A DNA stretch of 8,913 bases from a bacterium (GCA_024278345.1 JAJRTK010000077.1:1-8913); one strand, 5' to 3'. Shown: positions 1-6,759, numbered from the stretch's first letter. The notes: generated from the sequence alone by a model not told the origin. Made by a program: numbers and translations.

Positions 1-1
1 C

Positions 2-289
2 CGTTCCAAGTCCTGCTTGACGCTTTTGGAATGCATGGCCAGCGGCCTTCCCGGCATCAGTAATGACGTAGGAGACGTTGGCTGGATGCTGGCAGGTTGC
101 GGTCGGCTGGCGGAGACAGGAAACCCAAAGGCGTTGGGAGAAGAGATGAGTTTGCTAGCCCGCGATGCCTCTTGTCGGAAAGTGCTCGGTGAAAAAGCCC
201 GCCAGCGGATACTCGAGCTGTTCACGCCAGAAAAAACCGTGGATTCTCTCGAACAGGCCTACAGATACGCTGTGGGCAAAAAAATCTGA
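2..289 (+). CDS. Glycosyltransferase, GT4/GT-B type, C-terminal fragment (5' end outside window)
   Basis: Reading frame 2 is open from the left edge to a TGA at 287-289, giving about 95 residues of a longer protein. The stretch LTLLECMASGLPG followed by NDVGDVGWMLAGCG matches the donor-nucleotide-sugar binding part of the C-terminal Rossmann half of GT-B retaining glycosyltransferases. The tail (NPKALGEEMSLLARD, then KVLGEKARQRILELF) is the usual closing helix pair of family GT4. These enzymes move a sugar from a nucleotide donor to lipid, saccharide or protein acceptors at the cytoplasmic face of the membrane; the acceptor cannot be told here. The second Glu of the GT4 E-x7-E motif is present (LLECMA), but the residue eight positions before it is Ser rather than Glu, right at the cut edge. 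The gene converges on the hupE-like gene with 133 bp between stops, and I see no clear terminator there. The fold and family are fairly sure; the specificity is unknown. Confidence 0.82.
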   Translation, partial: RSKSCLTLLECMASGLPGISNDVGDVGWMLAGCGRLAETGNPKALGEEMSLLARDASCRKVLGEKARQRILELFTPEKTVDSLEQAYRYAVGKKI

Positions 290-422
290 CATCGACTTTC
301 CGCCCATGACACCGCCGGTTTTTCCTTCTGTTCTCTGGAGCCACCCAAAGGGCTTGGCCGGCACTTCAGAAGGTCGCTCCAGGCAATGGGAAAGGGCTTC
401 ATGCCTTGCGGTCGTGGGGCAG

Positions 423-1844
423 TCACCCAAATGTTCGACCGAAAAACCAGCCACTGCCCGCCAGCAATGCCAACGCCGAGCCGACTTCCAACACGAGGTC
501 CCCCCGAAACTCCGGCTCCCAGCGGATTCCCACGGGATTTTCGCCATGCGTGCATGGCTCCGCGACCCAATCACTCTCGCCGCCCGATCTTTTTCCCGGT
601 TGCGTCCTGCTCCCATCGGCACCGCTGGGCGCCTTCGGCGCCACCTCCCCGCGTCCGCCGCTACTCGCCTGATCCACCGGTGACCCGCTCTTCGGCCCAC
701 TGGGGAGAGCCCCCAGGAGCTCGGCGCCGCGAGCACGCCCCATTTTTCGGCTCCATGCCAGGAGCGGCCAAATTCCGGCGATGACCACCAGCTGCCCGAT
801 CTCCACACCGCCGTTGAAGCCAAGAAGGCCCGGCAAGAGGTGGCTTCGCGAGAGCTCCAGATCCTTGAGAGCTCCGGCGAATCCGAAACCGTGGACCAGG
901 CCGAAGAGAGCCGTCACCAGAACCCGGAGCCGATCCGGATGACGTCGGCGCAGCAACAGGCCGAAATAGAAGCCGGCGAAAATCGCGGCCCCCAAAAGAG
1001 TCAGCGGCGCCACATTGCCGCCGAAGCAGGTCGCCACGCTGGCAATACCAAGAATGAGCACGGTTGCGCCGGGCAACCGGAAGTCGCGGCGACCCTGAGC
1101 CAGCCAGACGTTTTCCACCGCCACCAGGGCGATGGAGAGGCCAATAAGAGCCTCGATGGCCGCTGGATCGGGCTGGAGCTGATCCATTGCCGCCAGGCCA
1201 AGGGTGAGGCTGTGGCCCACGGTGAAGCCAGTGATGACCGTGGCCAAACGGCCCATGGAGGTGGCGCCTAGAAGGAGTGCCAGAAGAAAGACCAAGTGAT
1301 CCCAGCCACTCCAAATGTGCTCGATCCCCAGCAAAACAAACCGAAGGAAGTTGCGCCAAGAGGAAGGAGGCGAGCGAGGAAGCCGAAGTTCCCGGTTACC
1401 CTCGTTCAGAACGCCTTCCGTTTCGGTCTTTCCGTCCTGGAGAAGGACACGGGTCAGGTGAAGATGCTTCGGGATAAGATCCACTAAAAGGTCACTTCGG
1501 ATCAGCGTCGGAAGAGCCGAACAGCGAAGCCGCCACTGATAGATCTTCCACCCCTGTGGGGAGGGAGGCCTTTGGAGAGAGTCGGAAACTGGAAGACAGT
1601 CCTCGGCCCCGGCCAGGAGCCGAAGTCGAGCCTGCAAGTAGCCACTCACGGCGCCCAGACTGCCTCCCGCCAGAGGGCTGTTTTGGAGTGCGTCAAGATC
1701 GAGGCGGGCCAGCCGGAGGCGCACCGTGGCCGAAGAGCCGCTAACCCGCCAGGAAGAGTAAGAAACGCTCCTGGTATGAGCCGCGGCTCTCCCGGAAACC
1801 AAAAAAGAGGCGAAAAGAACTAGAATCACGCAAACGCGGGACAT
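423..1844 (-). CDS. HupE/UreJ_2-family membrane protein (putative metal permease) with signal peptide and extracytoplasmic N-terminal domain
   Basis: 473 residues from ATG at 1844. The start is chosen because it opens directly onto a signal peptide (hydrophobic 4-17, then GRAAAH with cleavage near Ala22). No strong Shine-Dalgarno is visible, and the frame stays open upstream to 2198 with non-protein-like sequence. Residues 23-160 form a soluble, probably extracytoplasmic, domain. Residues 166-365 hold about six membrane segments, and a last segment lies at 448-470. The HupE/UreJ signature H-x5-DH is present (His176, Asp182, His183), as are GHSLTL (His211), LVHGFGFAG (His318) and FNGGVEIGQ (Glu348). 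HupE proteins are nickel permeases of hydrogenase systems; the HupE/UreJ_2 branch is poorly characterised, so metal transport is inference. Between the last two membrane segments lies a hydrophilic Gly/Ser/Pro/Arg-rich loop of about 80 residues (366-447), which looks unusually long and contains a copy of the dispersed repeat. The gene is last in the leftward group after the DUF3604 and parvulin genes. Substrate unknown. Confidence 0.85.
   Translation of the reverse strand: MSRVCVILVLFASFLVSGRAAAHTRSVSYSSWRVSGSSATVRLRLARLDLDALQNSPLAGGSLGAVSGYLQARLRLLAGAEDCLPVSDSLQRPPSPQGWKIYQWRLRCSALPTLIRSDLLVDLIPKHLHLTRVLLQDGKTETEGVLNEGNRELRLPRSPPSSWRNFLRFVLLGIEHIWSGWDHLVFLLALLLGATSMGRLATVITGFTVGHSLTLGLAAMDQLQPDPAAIEALIGLSIALVAVENVWLAQGRRDFRLPGATVLILGIASVATCFGGNVAPLTLLGAAIFAGFYFGLLLRRRHPDRLRVLVTALFGLVHGFGFAGALKDLELSRSHLLPGLLGFNGGVEIGQLVVIAGIWPLLAWSRKMGRARGAELLGALPSGPKSGSPVDQASSGGRGEVAPKAPSGADGSRTQPGKRSGGESDWVAEPCTHGENPVGIRWEPEFRGDLVLEVGSALALLAGSGWFFGRTFG
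586..633 (-). repeat. Dispersed repeat, copy A, inside the hupE-like coding sequence
   Basis: On the minus strand this reads GGCGCC-CAGC-GGTGCC, a six-pair stem including one G.U, directly followed by the core GATGGGAGCAGGACGCAAC and an A-rich run. The core aligns without gaps to copy C (8646-8687) at 24 of 35 positions and closely to copy B at 6717. The copy lies in the reading frame of the hupE-like gene and encodes roughly residues 405-420 (PSGADGSRTQPGK) of the long hydrophilic loop. Translated in the same frame, copy B gives the similar ASDGSGVQPKKR. This is seen by eye; family size and boundaries are unknown. Confidence 0.55.
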
Positions 1845-2032
1845 TCCGCGCAACAAAAGGAGAGCCGCGCAGGGTAGAAAGGGGTGGGAGAGGGAGGCGT
1901 GAAAAGCTACCCGATTCAGCGCATTTCCAGTGATCCCGTTTTTGTTTCGCGACTCCTGTGGCACCCGTTTTCTCCGTGCATAAGGCGAGATGTGGAACAA
2001 AAGCAGCATCAACTTTTCGGGTATCCATGCAA

Positions 2033-2069
2033 GGTGGGACGGAACAGGAAAAAAGAGAAAAGCGCGGGG
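2033..2069 (+). repeat. Possible dispersed repeat, copy D (weak)
   Basis: GGTGGGACGGAACAGGAAAA followed by AGAGAAAAGCGCGGGG resembles the GATGGGAGCGGAACGCAACA core plus A-rich tail of copies B and C. One- or two-base gaps are needed, and no stem-loop is obvious before it. It could be a decayed copy or chance similarity of purine-rich DNA. On the minus strand the same tract is a T-rich run downstream of the inverted repeat at 2104-2177. Confidence 0.28.
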
Positions 2070-2103
2070 CCGAGCATAATCCCGGTTGCCCGGCAAGAAG
2101 CGG

Positions 2104-2177
2104 GCGAAGGCCGGAAGGCCCGCACCCAAAATCCGTTCCCCGGGAGCTTTTCGCCTGGAGGCCTTCCGGCCTTTCGC
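2104..2177. repeat. Inverted repeat with 14-bp perfect arms, downstream of the parvulin-like gene
   Basis: The arm at about 2107-2120 (AAGGCCGGAAGGCC) is the exact reverse complement of 2160-2173 (GGCCTTCCGGCCTT). After a one-base bulge the pairing continues for three more bases (GCG/CGC). The spacer is 39 bases. Each arm can also fold alone, as GGCC-GGAA-GGCC, with a GNRA-type loop on one strand. On the minus strand it begins 18 bases after the parvulin stop. It could act as a transcript end or 3'-protecting structure, although no T-run follows immediately; the nearest T-rich tract is over 40 bases further on. It may instead be a mobile repeat. Confidence 0.6.
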
Positions 2178-2194
2178 ATGGAGGCGGTCCGGGC

Positions 2195-3130
2195 TCAATC
2201 GCCTCTATTTTTCGGGGCTTGGAGGAGCTCCTGGATCTCCGCGGCCCGGCGCCGCTCTTGGAGGAATTTTCGCAGCTCCCGTTCTCCGGCTCGCCTTCGG
2301 TATTGGTCCAAAACCAGATCCCGGACCTCTTGGAAGGATCTTTTTTCACCGCCGTATCGATTCTTGAGCAAGAGGACATGGAACCCGGAATTGGAGCGGA
2401 TTGGCTCACTGACCTGCCCCTCCTGAAGCCCGGCGGCACGCCGAACCAGAGTGGGGCCTAGATAATCCTGGAGCTTTACCACGGGCAGGGGGCCGTCTGG
2501 AACTGGAAGAGGTGGCTCGTCCGCCATGACCGCCGCCTGATTGAAGGGAACGCCTTGCCCGATGGAGCTCACGGCCTTCATGGCCCGCCTCTTGGCTCTC
2601 TTTTCCCCCTGCTCGCTACTCCCTTCCACCCGAAAGAAGAGGCGGCGGACCCAGAGGCGCACCGGCCGCCGGAATTCGGCGGCCCGTTCGTCGTAAAAGA
2701 GCCGGAGATCGCTCTCCGGCGGATCCTGGGGATCGGTTTCGGCCCGCGCCGCAATAAGCGAGATGACAGCCGCGCTCAGATCCGCCCTGACCCTGGGGGA
2801 GCGCCCCGGGAGGCCGATCTCGATCCCGTATTGGACAAGGAGCTCCTCGTCGATGAGGCGCTGGAGGACGTGGCGCTGAAGAGCGGGGCCCAGCTCCCCG
2901 GTGCGCCGGTCGCTCTGGAGAGCGGTAACGGCCCTGTCAAAGTCGGATCTCAAGATCGGCTGACCATTGACGGTGGCGATGGCCTTGCCAGGATTGGGCA
3001 GGACCGCCCGGGATTTCTGGGATTGGAGCATCCCCGGCGCCGCCAGGGCCAGGCCGGCCAAGGCCCCCACAAGCAGCAGCCAATCCCCGCGCCTCCCGGG
3101 ATCCCGCACCGACGGATCGACCGAGCTCAC
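2195..3130 (-). CDS. Membrane-anchored parvulin-like peptidyl-prolyl isomerase/chaperone (PpiC/SurA type)
   Basis: 311 residues from a GTG at 3130. The start overlaps the upstream stop as GTGA, and GGTGG at 3137-3141 is a plausible Shine-Dalgarno six bases before it. One membrane segment (residues 16-34, LLLVGALAGLALAAPG) anchors the protein, with the bulk predicted outside the cytoplasm. Residues 50-105 (ATVNGQPILRSDFDRA to QRLIDEELLVQYG) are the SurA/PpiC N-terminal helical region. Residues about 158-258 are the rotamase-like domain, ending in LQEGQVSEPIRSNSGFHVLLL. The late His (251) is present, but the usual early His of the parvulin HIL motif is replaced: the matching stretch reads VRRLFF. 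Isomerase activity is therefore doubtful, and a chaperone role is as likely. A basic helical tail follows (265-305). Translational coupling to the DUF3604 gene suggests it helps that protein, which has many cysteines, to fold. The family is confident; the client is inference. Confidence 0.85.
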   Translation of the reverse strand: MSSVDPSVRDPGRRGDWLLLVGALAGLALAAPGMLQSQKSRAVLPNPGKAIATVNGQPILRSDFDRAVTALQSDRRTGELGPALQRHVLQRLIDEELLVQYGIEIGLPGRSPRVRADLSAAVISLIAARAETDPQDPPESDLRLFYDERAAEFRRPVRLWVRRLFFRVEGSSEQGEKRAKRRAMKAVSSIGQGVPFNQAAVMADEPPLPVPDGPLPVVKLQDYLGPTLVRRAAGLQEGQVSEPIRSNSGFHVLLLKNRYGGEKRSFQEVRDLVLDQYRRRAGERELRKFLQERRRAAEIQELLQAPKNRGD

Positions 3131-5499
3131 GGGACGCCACCCGTTCCTGGCGCCTCCAATTCAGACGAAGCACCGCTCTTGGCGGGTTCCGCAAAGGCCA
3201 GGTAAATGGGAGAAGACCATGCCCGTTCTTGGTTCTCCCCCAAACAGTCGTCCTTGTCATCGGTGCGGTAGTCGCCATAGCAGGGCCGCACCTCGCTGCA
3301 GCGGCCCTGTTCGTCTTCGACGCACCGAAGGCCGCCGGCATTGACGGCCAGGGTCGGTTCCTGGACCGCCCGGATGTAGTAAAGAGTGTCCCGACCACCC
3401 TTGGCGAATTCCGGATCGTCGAATTCCCCTTGGCAGAAACCAGTATCCGTGCACTGAAAGCTCTTCCAGGGATCATCGATGAGAGATTCGATGGATTCGT
3501 CTTCGCGGAGCTGCCGGCGAATGCGGATCACGTCGATCCGGTCCATCTTGTGCCTCTGGTCCCCGGGATTGTAGCACTCGTCCAGGCAGAGCCGCTGCAG
3601 GCGTGCGGGTCCCAGGGCATTCCGCGACCAATCGGGGCATCCCTTTTTTTGCTCCAGTGCTCCGGCTGCCCGGATCCGGAAGAGGGGTGTGTCCGACATT
3701 TCTACCTCGGAGCCCATGGGCCGGGGTCCGTCAGCTCCGTTCACAAGATCGAACCAGAGAAGGATGCGCTCCCCGCTTGTCCCGTAAACCTCGCGCCGTT
3801 TCAGGGCCTTCCAGATGGCCTCCCGGTGTCGGCCTTCGCTGTGGACGGCCACGAGGCCGCCGGTCATGAAAAAGGAAGCCTGCCGCTCCACATCGACGAT
3901 TTGAAAGGGGGGCAGTGAAAGGACCTTTTCCTGTACCAGCCGGACAGATTCCGGTGCGACGTCGGAGTGAAGAAAGAGCCGCCGCCGCCAGATCTCGTCA
4001 ATGGCTCCCGTCGCCTCTGTCATTTTGCGCCGGGCCATCTCTTTGTAGCCGGTTCCCGGGCGCGCCGTATGGTTGTCGCTGGAGGCGATGAAACCGAAAG
4101 TGGCGTGAGCCGGTTTCTTCCCGGAGTCTCCAAAATAGCCGGCGGCGACGGCAAGCTGGGCCGAGCCTCCCGACCGGTAGTTGAAAGCCGGGTTGAAGCA
4201 GTCTTGGCATTGGCCGCAGTTCTTCCAGTCGTCCACGGTGGCGCCCGGGACGGTCAGGTGCCCTGCCACACCGGCATCGACGTAGTTTTGCCGGGCCTCC
4301 GCCACCCGCCGGTGGCATTCTTTTGTCGGTGCGTCGCCACAGCGAGCCCGGATGATCTCTCCGGCTCGCCAGCAACAGGGCTCGAACTCCGCTGTCGGTT
4401 CGGGGCAGACAGGGGCGCCGTCGGGGCCGGCCACCACAGCTTGGAAGGATCGGTATTCCTCGGAATTGCCGTGGCCGGAGTAGATCTCGAACAGGCGCTG
4501 GCGTGCTGGATCGTGGAGGGCCGGAGAGATCTGCTTTCGGTAGGACGTTCCCGGCGGTGAGTAGAAGCCCCAGGTTGTGCCATGGGGGATGACGATGGAA
4601 TCGAAGCCCCACTGGTCGAGCTTCTCGAAGAGGGCCCGGGGTGTTGCCGCGACTTCATAGCAGTCGTCCGGTAGTTTGCGAATGTCAACGCCTTCGGGAC
4701 AGAGATCGAGTCTGGAGCGCTCCCAACTGAAGACCACCAGATCCAGGTAGCGATCGCGGTTCGAGAAGTCGGTGATGGGCAGAGCCAGCGCCCGCAAAAG
4801 GCCCACGGATCGGACCTGAGAGAGGGCCTTTTCCATTCCCGGCGCCGCAATGGGCCGCGTGGGCAATTGATCGTCATCCAGGTCCGGGAAAATCACGTTT
4901 TTGTGGCCATAGTGGGTTTCCGGTGTCGGGCCGACTTGCGACCACTCCCAGCCGGCAAAAGCGACGAGATCCGGATTCTTTGGATCGCCAGCGACGGCGT
5001 TGCACTGGCGAAGCGATTCTTTCGTCTCTTTCCAGTGGCTCGGCGTGAGGGCCTCCGCGTGGTCATTGAGGCTAAAGAAGTCCAGGCTCGAGCAATAGCG
5101 GGCGAAGTCACAGGCATCAGCCGGCGGGTGGGCTCCTTCTCCGGCCATGAGCGGCAGGCTTCTCATGAAGGCGTCCGCGGAAAAAGTCGTATGGACATGG
5201 AGATCCCCGAAAAGGATCTGCTTCACCGCCGCCGTTTCCCCGGGACTTCCTGTTTCCTTGGCATTCCCTGTTCCGGCATTGGCCGTTGCCTCAGCCTCAC
5301 CCGGCCTTTCGGATCCAGCTTCAATGTCAGAAAGGAACTCTTTCTGCCGTTGAACGCGAGCGGTGATCTCGCTTGGGGGCACAGGGGCCCGGGTGACGGT
5401 TCCAGGCCCTTCGTGGCGCCCCCCGCCGTAGATCCAATAGAGCCCGGAACCCAAAACCGCTCCCAGGAGTAGACAGCCCATTGGCCTACGTTGCTTCAT
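3127..5499 (-). CDS. DUF3604-domain protein, membrane-anchored PHP-like metallohydrolase
   Basis: 790 residues from ATG at 5499, with AGAGG at 5506-5510 six bases before it. An N-terminal membrane segment (residues 8-24, GCLLLGAVLGSGLYWIY) and a hydrophilic, low-complexity stretch to about 92 precede the catalytic part. Metal-ligand motifs of a PHP-type fold are visible in order: GDLHVHT (His101, His103), LNDH (Asp146, His147), PHG (His306), SGHGNSEE (His343, Glu347) and SDNHTARPG (Asp475, His477). This points to metal-dependent hydrolysis, probably of a phosphoester, outside the cytoplasm; the DUF3604 substrate is not known to me. It has about 22 cysteines beyond the anchor, including C-x2-C-x2-C at 428-434 and a Cys-rich C-terminal third, which suggests disulfides or a bound metal. 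It is the first gene of the leftward group, and its stop overlaps the parvulin start by four bases. The divergent promoter region is 5500-5663, where a TTGACC at 5567-5572 (minus) is only a weak -35 candidate. Confidence 0.88.
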   Translation of the reverse strand: MKQRRPMGCLLLGAVLGSGLYWIYGGGRHEGPGTVTRAPVPPSEITARVQRQKEFLSDIEAGSERPGEAEATANAGTGNAKETGSPGETAAVKQILFGDLHVHTTFSADAFMRSLPLMAGEGAHPPADACDFARYCSSLDFFSLNDHAEALTPSHWKETKESLRQCNAVAGDPKNPDLVAFAGWEWSQVGPTPETHYGHKNVIFPDLDDDQLPTRPIAAPGMEKALSQVRSVGLLRALALPITDFSNRDRYLDLVVFSWERSRLDLCPEGVDIRKLPDDCYEVAATPRALFEKLDQWGFDSIVIPHGTTWGFYSPPGTSYRKQISPALHDPARQRLFEIYSGHGNSEEYRSFQAVVAGPDGAPVCPEPTAEFEPCCWRAGEIIRARCGDAPTKECHRRVAEARQNYVDAGVAGHLTVPGATVDDWKNCGQCQDCFNPAFNYRSGGSAQLAVAAGYFGDSGKKPAHATFGFIASSDNHTARPGTGYKEMARRKMTEATGAIDEIWRRRLFLHSDVAPESVRLVQEKVLSLPPFQIVDVERQASFFMTGGLVAVHSEGRHREAIWKALKRREVYGTSGERILLWFDLVNGADGPRPMGSEVEMSDTPLFRIRAAGALEQKKGCPDWSRNALGPARLQRLCLDECYNPGDQRHKMDRIDVIRIRRQLREDESIESLIDDPWKSFQCTDTGFCQGEFDDPEFAKGGRDTLYYIRAVQEPTLAVNAGGLRCVEDEQGRCSEVRPCYGDYRTDDKDDCLGENQERAWSSPIYLAFAEPAKSGASSELEAPGTGGVP

Positions 5500-5584
5500 G
5501 ACGAACCTCTATTCGTTTTGATCGTGGAATCCCTTTGCCAGCCAGGTTTGCCACCGGAGCCGGTTCGGTCAAGCCGTCTTGCCT

Positions 5585-5613
5585 TTGACTTTCCCTGCCG
5601 GACCAAGTGGAAT
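5585..5613 (+). promoter_or_regulatory. Candidate sigma70-type promoter for the polyphosphate kinase gene
   Basis: TTGACT at 5585-5590 (five of six consensus bases) is followed after exactly 17 bases by TGGAAT at 5608-5613 (four of six). Transcription would begin around 5620, leaving a leader of about 45 bases before the ATG at 5664. The leader includes a short pairing possibility, AAGTGG near 5605 with CCACTT near 5646. Found by eye only. Confidence 0.45.
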
Positions 5614-5652
5614 TAGGGCTGGGCCAACGAGCCATAAATAGGTTGCCACTTC

Positions 5653-5658
5653 AGGAGG
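5653..5658 (+). promoter_or_regulatory. Strong Shine-Dalgarno (AGGAGG) that sets the PPK2 start
   Basis: AGGAGG sits five bases before the ATG at 5664. The frame is also open from an earlier possible start at 5607, but that one has no comparable site and would add 19 residues with no family match. The 5664 start is therefore preferred. Confidence 0.85.
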
Positions 5659-5663
5659 AAACG

Positions 5664-6590
5664 ATGAGCCCTAAGCACGGGAATGCCGAAAAGCAGAAGA
5701 CCTCTTCCGACGTGTCCGACTCATCGCCGCAAAAGGGCCACGAAGGGAAAGATAGCAACATCGTTCTTATCGACGTCAAGGGTAAGCAGGTTCGGGTGAA
5801 GAAGTACAAGAAAAACGGCAAGCTCAACACGGAGTACTACGAACACGAGCTTGTCCGCCTCCAGACCGAGCTTGTCAAGCTCCAATACTGGGTGCGCGAA
5901 GCAGGCCTCAAGGTGGTGATTGTCTTCGAAGGCCGCGGCTCCGCCGGCAAGGGCGGCGTCATCAAGCGGATCACCGAGCGGATGAGTCCTCGGATCTGCC
6001 GAGTCATCGCTCTCCCCAAACCCACCGATCGGGAAAAAACCCTCTGGTGGTTCCAGCGCTACGTCGCCAACCTTCCGGCTGCCGGTGAAATCGTTCTCTT
6101 CGACCGGAGCTGGTACAATCGGAGCAACGTCGAAAAGGTCATGGGCTTCGCTACACACGAGCAGATCCAGGAATTCCTTCGCTCCTGCCCGCAGTTCGAG
6201 CGAATGCTTGTGCGTTCAGGAGTCATTCTGCTCAAATACTGGTTCTCCATCAGTTACCAAGAGCAGCGGCAGCGCTTTGATGCCCGGAACCGAACGCCTG
6301 TCAAGCGATGGAAGCTGAGCGACATGGACCTCGAAGAGCATCGGCTCTTCGTGGAGTATTCCAAGGCCAAGGACATCACGTTTGACTTCACCGATATCAA
6401 GCAGGCTCCCTGGTACGTCGTGCCATCGGACGACAAGAAGAAAGCGCGTCTCAACTGTATCAGCCACATTCTGAGCCAGATTCCCTACCAGGATGTGGTG
6501 CCCGACCCGGTAGCCATCCCCGAGATGGAAGAGTCTTCCTACATCCGGCCGCCCATCACGGAGCAGACCTTCGTGCCGCAGCTCTACTGA
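5664..6590 (+). CDS. ppk2: Polyphosphate kinase 2 (PPK2 family, class I-like, single domain)
   Basis: 308 residues, a usual length for a one-domain PPK2. These enzymes phosphorylate nucleoside diphosphates (ADP or GDP) with polyphosphate, or the reverse, in the cytoplasm. The first 35 residues are a hydrophilic, Lys/Ser-rich tail. The Walker A region FEGRGSAGKGGVIKR is at 88-102, Walker B EIVLFDRSWYNR (Asp147) at 142-153, and the lid-region stretch KYWFSISYQEQRQRF with WKLSDMDLE at about 191-224. APWYVVPSDDKKKARLNCI at about 248-266 is typical of the family's C-terminal part. Within Walker A the common GRDAAGKGG reads GRGSAGKGG, so an often-conserved Asp is Gly. From memory, similar Gly forms occur in intact PPK2 proteins, so I do not read this as inactivating. 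The gene is divergent from the DUF3604 gene and has its own promoter candidate and strong ribosome site. The family is very sure; class and nucleotide preference are not. Confidence 0.95.
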   Translation: MSPKHGNAEKQKTSSDVSDSSPQKGHEGKDSNIVLIDVKGKQVRVKKYKKNGKLNTEYYEHELVRLQTELVKLQYWVREAGLKVVIVFEGRGSAGKGGVIKRITERMSPRICRVIALPKPTDREKTLWWFQRYVANLPAAGEIVLFDRSWYNRSNVEKVMGFATHEQIQEFLRSCPQFERMLVRSGVILLKYWFSISYQEQRQRFDARNRTPVKRWKLSDMDLEEHRLFVEYSKAKDITFDFTDIKQAPWYVVPSDDKKKARLNCISHILSQIPYQDVVPDPVAIPEMEESSYIRPPITEQTFVPQLY

Positions 6591-6615
6591 TCTCCGGATC
6601 TTGAGTCTTTTCAGC

Positions 6616-6633
6616 CGGTGCGGTCGGGCACCG
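6616..6633 (+). terminator. Possible hairpin after ppk2 (weak terminator candidate)
   Basis: CGGTGC at 6616-6621 pairs with GCACCG at 6628-6633 around a six-base loop, 25 bases after the ppk2 stop. The stem is GC-rich, but no T-run follows, so a classic intrinsic terminator is not supported. Confidence 0.25.
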
Positions 6634-6699
6634 TGGCGGCACCCGCTCGTTGGGGCTTCCTTTGTCCCGGGGGCGTCTGCTGGGGAAAAGGGCGAGCAG

Positions 6700-6759
6700 C
6701 GCGAGCGGCCGCGAGTGATGGGAGCGGAGTACAACCCAAAAAAAGAACGCGGTTTTCCC
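6700..6759 (+). repeat. Dispersed repeat, copy B, between ppk2 and the kinase gene
   Basis: The core at 6717 begins GATGGGAGCGGAGTACAACC and continues as an A-run, then GAACGCGGTTTTCC. It matches the reverse complement of copy C without gaps at about 32 of 42 positions, including the first 12 bases exactly. A shorter stem (CGCG-AGCGGC-CGCG, 6700-6713) lies just before it, in the place of the stem-loops of copies A and C. It fills part of the 228-bp gap; the rest of that gap shows only the hairpin at 6616. Confidence 0.6.

Larger units (their letters stand above)
1845..2194. other. 350-bp gene-free stretch between the parvulin-like and hupE-like genes
   Basis: No convincing gene is seen on either strand. 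The long minus frame that runs through it gives a basic, low-complexity translation without family features. It holds a long inverted repeat just after the parvulin stop, then a purine-rich tract with a weak copy of the dispersed repeat. The last 150 bases before the hupE-like start show no obvious promoter. The gap interrupts what is otherwise a tightly packed leftward gene group. Confidence 0.6.

Noticed and set aside
2-60. The glycosyltransferase as a pseudogene because the first Glu of E-x7-E appears to be Ser.
   Set aside because: Only a few codons before the motif are visible, so a shifted alignment is possible. The rest of the fragment is intact to its stop.
840-1271. Open frames on the + strand across the hupE-like gene and across the DUF3604 gene.
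   Set aside because: They lie antisense to genes with clear family motifs, and their translations show no recognisable domain. They are shadows of GC-rich coding DNA.
1845-2198. Extending the hupE-like gene upstream to 2198.
   Set aside because: The extra 118 residues would bury the signal peptide, run through the inverted repeat and overlap the parvulin stop. The frame is open only because the DNA is GC-rich.
5544-5572. Promoter for the DUF3604 gene (TTGACC on the minus strand, 17-base spacer, AAACCT).
   Set aside because: The -35 candidate is good, but the -10 candidate matches the consensus poorly, so it was left out of the feature list.
5925-5960. Loss of a PPK2 catalytic Asp: GRGSAGKGG instead of GRDAAGKGG.
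   Set aside because: All other PPK2 motifs are intact, and I recall Gly at this place in other PPK2 proteins, so it is probably a subfamily feature rather than a broken enzyme. An alignment would settle it.
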